From Cunninghamia lanceolata (lineage: Eukaryota; Streptophyta; Pinopsida; Cupressales; Cupressaceae): a stretch of DNA of 64,000 nt. Positions 57,975 through 64,000 of the stretch are shown one piece after another (the first letter of the stretch is position 1; each line of letters starts with the position of its first letter). The notes under the pieces are model-generated. The model was given only the letters and a program-made list of their open reading frames with translations. It did no database searches and was not told where the DNA came from. Position numbers and translations under genes: made by a program. The stretch covers positions 30,506,501 through 30,570,500 of the forward strand of contig BSBN01000213.1 of NCBI GenBank assembly GCA_027924645.1, in the 5' to 3' direction.

Positions 57975-60149
57975 ATGAAGAAACAAAATATAGATTTTGA
58001 AAGAGAGTTGGCAGCACTAAGAAGAGACTTGGCACAATACCTGATTGTAAGGTAGAAATGGTTAGAAGAAGAAAGCCAGGAATACTTTTGGGTATGACCA
58101 ATGGAGAAGAAAGTAAAGTGGCCTATGAAGATGATTATGGAGAAAAGAAAAAGGCAAAAGATGAATAGTAGAGAAGGATGAAAAGAGTACCCATAGAGAT
58201 GGGGACAACAAGAGGTTTCCAGATGAGCAACATGCACCAGAAGTGGTGAATGAAGTTCTCATTAAGGAGAACATGAGAGAAGATAAGGATGAAAGAAGAG
58301 AGGAAGAGGAAAAAGTGTTGCAAGCAACACTTGTGAAAAAGAGAAATGAAGAGAGAAGAGTGTCCCTAAAGAAGACACTAAGAGAGACATTGTGGTATGT
58401 TATGTTGTTTATTAATATTGTGTTTACAGTTGTGTATGCAGATATAAAGAATGTGTTGAGGAGGGTTGAGGAAGAGACCTTGAAGATACTGTGTGATGGG
58501 TCAAGAATAGCACCCGAAAAAAGAGTTGAAAGTGAAAGAAGGTTGATTACAACAGCATGTTAGAAAGAGTTTGCAACAGAGGTACATTGTAAAATGCCTA
58601 AGAATGAAGAAGACTATGAAGTTGAAAATTTCTAGTTTGATGCCGAGGATGTCCAGAAAAATGAAAAAGATAATGAAGTCATAGAGTTTCACGATGCTTT
58701 AGAAGATGTTGCTGAAGCGGAGCAAGATGCCGAGGGAACAGAAAAGTTGAAGAGCCAAGAAACTAGAGGTGGATGCAATTTGGGACAACAGGACATTGTC
58801 CAAAAGAATGGAGGTAAAAATGTTGCTTTTGATTATGTATATAGAAATGAGGATATGAATAAGCAAGCTAATAAAAAGAAAGAGAAAGTGATTGATCATG
58901 GGTACATAGTCCCATGTTGGAAAAAGAAAAAGATTGGTGAGGGGCAGCAATTAAATTGTAAAGAGACAAATGCTTTTGATTGTGTTTATGCTAACCTGCA
59001 AGTGGAAAGAATAGGATTTGTGTAGATGAATAAATGTCAACCAGATTTGATAGTAAGTTGGCCAGTAAGGATTCCTAAGGAAGATGATTTGAAGCTGAAG
59101 ACAAAGAAAGGAAAGAGAAGACCAAATGCAGCAATGAAAGGCAATCAGCCCAAGGTTGTGGCAAGGAAAGTATGGAGAGCAAAGAATGTGGTGGTGGAAA
59201 AAGCAAGAGGTGTTGCAATAAACAATGATGATAGAGTGGAATTTGAAGAGGTAGATGTTGGGAAAGAGCCTGTGAAGGAACTTGATGTAGAAAACATTGT
59301 GGCACTAGATTGGCAGAAGTTAAATGATGCCAAGTGTAATGTAAAAGATAAACAAGTTGAGGTAAGTAATGATGTTTTTGAAACTTTGGATGGTTTTGTT
59401 GAATGCAAGGATAAGGAAAAGTGGAAAGGTGAACAATCTGATTTTTATAATAAGGCTGATGAGGCTTTGAATGAAATTTATAAAAATGAGGAAAACATAA
59501 GGAGATTGTTGGATGAAAAAGAGATGAGGAGAAATAAATACCAAAACAAACAAGAAGGTAGGCAAAGACAGATTGGAAGATGCAGGTATTACAAAAAAGA
59601 GGAAAAGTTGAATAGAAAAAGAGGACAGCAGTAGCATATGAAAGTGTATATTTAAACATGGGAGCAATAGCAGTCCAAGAAGAAGAAGACAACTAGAGAA
59701 AGGGTAAAGCTAATACAAAGATGGAATTAAAAGGAGGAGCAACAAGTGAAAGCACTGAAGAGGATTTGTGGAAGCAATTGGTAGCCATTGAGCAAGAATG
59801 GAATGAAAAGGTTGAAGGTATGAAGATGTGTAGGATAGCCAAGAACATCCCGAGGGAGGTTGAAGATAATGGTATAGAAGTTGTTGCAGTCATGGATGAA
59901 AAAGAAGATGAAGCTGAAAGTGATTTAATATTGCAGAAAATGGCCATAGAGAAAGGGTGGTTGGAAGAGATGAAAAATAAGCGAGTTGTGTATGGTAATG
60001 TTGAAAACATAGAAAATTTTCCATTTGTTTATGATGTGTTCAGAGATGGGAGGTGGACAGAGATTGAGGAAGATAGTCTCATGAAGGCAGCCCCTAGTGT
60101 TGCACAAAAATATTGGAAGGATGTTGTTTATGGACCAGAGAGAATGTGA
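57975..60149 (+). pseudogene. Long charged ORF of the LARD element, unknown function
   Basis: One ancestral ORF of about 720 codons can be followed from the ATG at 57975 (MKKQNIDFERELAALRRDLAQ) to the TGA after GPERM at about 60149. It passes through frame changes near 58090, 58163 and 59620, and through five in-frame stops, all TAG (58053, 58561, 58633, 59023, 59694). The main open pieces are 58165-58563, 58636-59025, 59026-59634 and 59721-60149. Composition is very rich in Lys, Glu, Asp and Arg; coiled-coil-like segments alternate with acidic ones. Late motifs include EEDLWKQLVAIEQEWNEKV and VYDVFRDGRWTEIEEDSLMKAAP. There is no zinc knuckle, capsid, protease or RT signature. It may be an element-specific Gag substitute or a captured host sequence; I do not recognise it. 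Confidence 0.6.
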
Positions 60150-60228
60150 AAGAAGAGGAAGAAGAGATAGTTAAGTTTGTAGAAGCAACACATGTGCAGG
60201 AGCACATTCTTTTTGTCCCCTAGGAGTC

Positions 60229-61719
60229 TGATGCAGGGGCATTGTGCTCCAAATAATCTTGATTTTTAATTTCTGTGTGTTTTGGTTTGGTTTTGATATT
60301 TTGTCTGTTGTGGTGGCTCTTTAGATGCTCCTGTCATTTATAAAGGAGTCCCTGTCATCAGTCATTGGGCAATTGTAGAATTCTCTTGTTACTAAATGAC
60401 AGAAACTGTTGGCAGTTATTCTTTAGACCGACAGTCTTGAATTTTATGATGATTATAGTTTTAAGAAAAGAGGAATGGATGGGAGGAAGAGATAACGCCA
60501 TCATCTTCTGAGGAGGTCGATAGTAGAAAGAAAACTAACCATCATGGTGAACGGTTGGAGGGTCATTGTGGAAAAGATGTAGGAGGCAGTAAGTAATGAT
60601 TTAAGACTAGAGGCGGTTACGGGCAGTAGAAATGCTAACAGAAGGAATAAGTAAGTAACTAGTAGAATATAATGGTGAAGAAGGCCAAAGGCCAAAAATA
60701 TTGAGGGTCATTAAGTGAAAGAGGGAATCAATTCTTGGAAGCATTATGAGAAACTAGAGGCCGCACGTCTCAAGAATCAGTAGTAGGATGACGGATGAAA
60801 GGAAATGAAGCAACGATCATTAGTGGATGGAGGCCGATAGTTAAACAAAGAATAGGCTGATAATAATAGTGCCCGATAATAGGTTTGGGGTGGTCTGAAT
60901 ATAAGACCATCATTGGTAGAAAGAAAGGAGGGAGGAAGGCCGATAGGCAAAGGCCCAGAGAAAAAGGATAGAGGCTGATTTGGAAGCAGCAGAGAGGCCG
61001 ATAAAACTCGGGCCAAATCGAGTGGAGGAGGCAAAATGACCAATAAAGGGAGAATATAGAGGCCAAAGAATGAGAAGAGGATTGATACATTGATGAAGGA
61101 TTGATGATGCATAAATAGGGAGAGGTCATGAGTTAGAAGAGGCAAATAGGGCTGAAGAGGATGAGCAGATCAATGGTTTCCTATAAGAAAGAGGTTGAAT
61201 GTGTAGAGAAGAGGCTATATGAGTTAATGCAAAATGGTTACAGTGAAGAAGTCCTGATTCCTGTGGAGCTAGAATGATAGTAGCTCGGGTATTTGAAAGG
61301 TTGCTTGTTACAGGCCATGAAATGACAGACGGAGATATAGAAGGAGGATGGGTGGTTATGAAGAGAGTATCGGTTGTGTAGGAAAGAAAGAAGAGATTTC
61401 AGTTGACTACTCTTAGTAAGGCCGATTGTGCAGGCCATTAGATAGTTATTGTAATGTTTAAATATGAATTAGAATACTATGGAATTTGGGCTTTACTTCT
61501 GTCTTGTTTGATTTCAATGATAATAAGAATTTGCATATTAACACTCTTGTCATTTGGGATTTGTTTGTTAAGACCAAAAGGAATACATTCAAGCTCCTGT
61601 CATTATTTCTAAATCTTTGTTAGGTTGAATGCATTGTGAAGTTGTTTCATTTTGTGGCTGGCAAGTCAACCATCATTTGGTTTCTAAGCGTGTGAATGAA
61701 TTTAGAACTAGTGCTATCA
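60229..61719 (+). repeat. 3' LTR of the LARD element
   Basis: 1491 bp, with a small extra segment (near 61200, GTGTAGAGAAGAGG) compared with the left copy. It ends GTGCTATCA followed by the CTACC duplication. The bases before it, TTTTTGTCCCCTAGGAGTC, are only weakly purine-rich. Confidence 0.93.
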
Positions 61720-61724
61720 CTACC

Positions 61725-62163
61725 TATACCTGATTGATACAACTTGCATACCCCTAGCTTTGCTTACATAGTCAATCACATAACAGTGTTTTCTAGAGCT
61801 GCCACCAAGCACAATAACATGCCAAAACTCACCTTCATGCTTTGACAGTCCTTCTAGCTATTATGAGCACCTAAGCTTCATGGTTGACTGCTCCTTTCTC
61901 ACCATGCTTGATATGATGAATGTTATACAATGTTCACAGATCACTTTGACAGTGGACTATCATGCTTTCATGAATGACTGTCACTTTGCATTGTGACCTC
62001 ATTGTTCTTTGCTCATGTCCCTTCCTATTTTTCTTAATGCAATGTAAAAGCAAGGCTCCATTATATAGCACAACTAGCTATCTCTTCAAGTGAGTGTCAC
62101 TGAGTTGTGAACATGTTTGAAATTAGGCACTCTGTTGTCTGTACTTAATTTTGGCACTGCACC
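61725..62163. other. Non-coding stretch right of the LARD element
   Basis: Continuation of the host sequence interrupted at 56414. Nothing recognised. Confidence 0.45.
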
Positions 62164-64000
62164 TGTTGGTTTTTCTTCTGAATCAGCATCAAGGTTTGCC
62201 AGTTCCTATGCACATGCAGATTTAGCCAACTAATACAGGAGGTTGCGTGAGCTCCTCCCCTTCACTTCTAGTTCTGCCACACCAAGGGGGGTATCCCTAT
62301 AACTTAAGATGTAACCTTGACTAGCTCAAAGATAGAAAGATCTAACTTGACAACAACAGGCAGAATACTCTCATGTATGGACCAAGATCTGTATGATAGA
62401 TCACAAGGTGGGCAACGTTCTTGGACATATATGTCTGGTCGGGTATGAGAGCATGCATGGGGTTTTCCTACTCCTAATCCTATAACTAACAGGTGGAAGT
62501 GATGAAATGGGCAGACATAATGTTTGGGATGCAAGACAAGGGGTTTTGGCTCATAACTACTGATCCAAGAGTAGACTGGTGCCTATCCATTGGGCAAGGA
62601 GTCAACTAGACGTATACAACAGATGGTTTGCAACTTTCACTCAAGTTTCAGGGGGTTGGACTAATGCTTGCCTTACAAACATCACCCAAGAATGGGTACC
62701 TAACTGCCTCTACTTACAGATATCCCTGCTGACATGCAACCAGATTCAAAAGAAAGAGAATAACATGCAGCAAATGGAGACAAGCAGATAGACACATGCA
62801 ATAAGCATTTTTCATATAACATTAACACTGAAACTAAAAATATGTGCAAAATACATTCATGTTGCAACTCATAAACTCCAAAATGGGATAAAACAGCCAA
62901 GATCATGCCCTGTTCTTCATTATTTACACAAAAATGCCTTAGGCCTTCAACAACCAAAAAAATGGTAACACAGTCTGCCTATATCGGCCAGAAAGTGTAC
63001 CACAAGCAATTAATTACATGGTTGACCAAAAATCCCACCAAATATAGATCTCAGAAGGAATGGCGCTCAGAAGTTATTGCTGCAGCAGACAAGGGAGGCC
63101 TCGAGCCCTGTGCTGCCATCTGGAAGTCTTCATTCATAATTAGACAGCTTCACCATTTGTACCATCGCCCATACCTCTGCTACAGTGGCCATTTATGGCT
63201 CAACCACCCGTGGCCTACCTGGAAACCGTCGCAGCACTCAAAAAGGAATTTCCCGCCAAAACGCGTTTTACTGAAGGTTCAAGTTATGCAGGAACATTAA
63301 TCCCACATGCACGGTGCGGAGACTCCTTCAGTAGTTCAAAAACATGGCCACAAGCTCAATAGGTGTCGAGCGCTTTTGCCACGCTCGACACATGCCTTTC
63401 TCTCCAAAAGCCCATCGGCCAAACTTCTACCATCGGCTCACCCCAAAAAACTCTCGCCGACCTCAGTTGTCTCGCCGATCGCCACACTACACTCCTACCA
63501 TCGATATGACCAAAGCCATCGACAATCACAAAAGATCCTTCGCCGACAACACAAGTCACCCCGATGGTCCTTCAACAACCTCACCTTCTTCGGCAAGATG
63601 ACCACCATCAGCCCAGCATCTCAAACCTATGCCAATATGCAATTTCCTACCGATGCCTTCAAAAATCCTGATGACATCATCATCATATCCTGCTGACGTC
63701 ATCAGCATATCTATCTACTGCACACCTCCTCATATCTGGATGACGTCATCGTCATATTCGCAACATCGGGGGATCTCCACAAGGTGACTAGTGTTAGAAA
63801 TATGACCCCCCTCGGACCTTGATGACGTCACCACATATCGGCATCAGGATGATATTCAGAAGATAACCGGATATTTGGAAATATCATCCTGATGCACAAA
63901 TATCATGCTGCACTATAGCTCCATGAAACATCAGGGTGATGTATGGATATGACGGATATTTGAAATGATCACCCCCCACTAGACAATGCATGAAGCCGAT
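62164..64000 (-). repeat. Diverged LTR related to the Tat-like element's LTR, cut by window end
   Basis: From about 62164 (TGTTGG) it follows the 1-2234/8939-11178 LTR in the same order: GGGGGGTAT-CCCTAT (62286), GATGCAAGAC (62529), AGACTGGTGCCTATCCA (62574), GGAGTCAA-TAGACGTATA (62599), TTTCAGGGGGTT (62645), TAATTACATGG (63010), then TTAGAAATATGACCCCCCTC (63794) and CATCAGGATGATATTC (63841). Similarity is patchy, so this is another subfamily or a much older copy. Its element would continue to the right or left depending on which LTR this is; no pol lies next to it. Confidence 0.8.
63694..63830 (-). promoter_or_regulatory. Three TGACGTCA palindromes in U3 of the diverged LTR
   Basis: TGACGTCA at 63694-63701, 63741-63748 and 63823-63830, plus near-matches (ATGACATCAT at about 63670). 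Interspersed with CATATC/ATATCATCC modules as in the other LTRs. Confidence 0.55.

Larger units (their letters stand above)
56415..61719 (+). mobile_element. Non-autonomous LTR retrotransposon (LARD type), 5.3 kb, TSD CTACC
   Basis: Direct repeats 56415-57881 and 60229-61719 flank a 2347-bp interior. CTACC precedes the left LTR (56410-56414) and follows the right one (61720-61724). LTRs run TGATGCAGGGGCATTG to GTGCTATCA (the left end decayed to TATTA). A primer site TGGTATCAGAGC lies three bases inside. The interior encodes no protease, RT, RNase H or integrase, only one long decayed ORF, so the element is non-autonomous; interior and LTR sizes fit the LARD class. The LTR start and the bases before the 3' LTR (GGAGTC) match those of the 27036-29931 element. 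Confidence 0.95.

Noticed and set aside
59075..59692. 205-codon minus-strand ORF (Ser/Leu/Pro-rich)
   Set aside because: Shadow of the Lys/Glu-rich plus-strand ORF of the LARD element; the plus frame agrees with the primer site and element orientation.
63344..63696. Overlapping Ser/Pro/His-rich ORFs at the right end
   Set aside because: They lie in an LTR-related region with no protein similarity and are open in more than one frame by composition.
1..64000. tRNA or rRNA genes
   Set aside because: None seen by eye: the tRNA-like strings found are primer binding sites next to LTRs. A covariance-model scan would be decisive.

Overview
The window looks like nuclear DNA of a seed plant, most probably a gymnosperm (conifer-type). 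It is AT-rich and dominated by decayed, nested LTR retrotransposons. It carries PPR-gene debris of the plant PLS type, (CCCTAAA)-like interstitial telomere tracts, a plant short-chain dehydrogenase fragment, and a transposase-like gene of a kind I associate with gymnosperm genomes. No intact, clearly functional protein gene is complete in the window. The species cannot be named from the sequence.

Layout. 1-11178: an almost complete 11.2-kb Ty3/gypsy element on the minus strand (Tat/Ogre-like) with two 2.24-kb LTRs, a primer site and decayed gag-PR-aRNH-RT-gRNH-INT; the order of its RNase H domains is unusual. 11179-21070: gene-poor, with a second decayed Tat-like pol (13.4-15.2 kb) and two degenerate tandem arrays. 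21072-21762: two 3' exons of a carbonyl-reductase-type SDR. 22.5-26.3 kb: Copia and Ty3/gypsy remnants and LTR-like sequence rich in AT palindromes. 26.6-31.5 kb: an unrecognised, intron-containing gene remnant, split in frame by a 2.9-kb non-autonomous LTR element (27036-29931, TSD TTTAT). 31.7-36.4 kb: a PPR pseudogene made of near-identical ~303-bp PLS triplets, interrupted by a 973-bp hAT-type element and by a ~1-kb insertion holding a GA microsatellite. 37.0-40.2 kb: a satellite-like array arranged as one large head-to-head inverted repeat. 40.6-43.7 kb: the transposase-like pseudogene. 46.2-47.7 kb: telomere-like repeats followed by a 43-bp GA-rich minisatellite and a CpG-rich hairpin. 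49.4-50.0 kb: a chromovirus integrase/chromodomain remnant. 56415-61719: a 5.3-kb non-autonomous LTR element (LARD type, TSD CTACC) carrying one long decayed ORF of unknown function. 62164-64000: a diverged LTR of the same superfamily as the element at 1-11178, cut by the window end.

How the parts relate. The two non-autonomous elements share terminal motifs, an initiator-Met-type primer site and lysine/glutamate-rich ORFs, so they look like one superfamily mobilised in trans. The LTRs at both ends of the window share a regulatory style: short ATATCACC modules and TGACGTCA palindromes. In-frame stops in the dead elements are nearly all TAG or TAA, as expected from C-to-T decay of methylated DNA.
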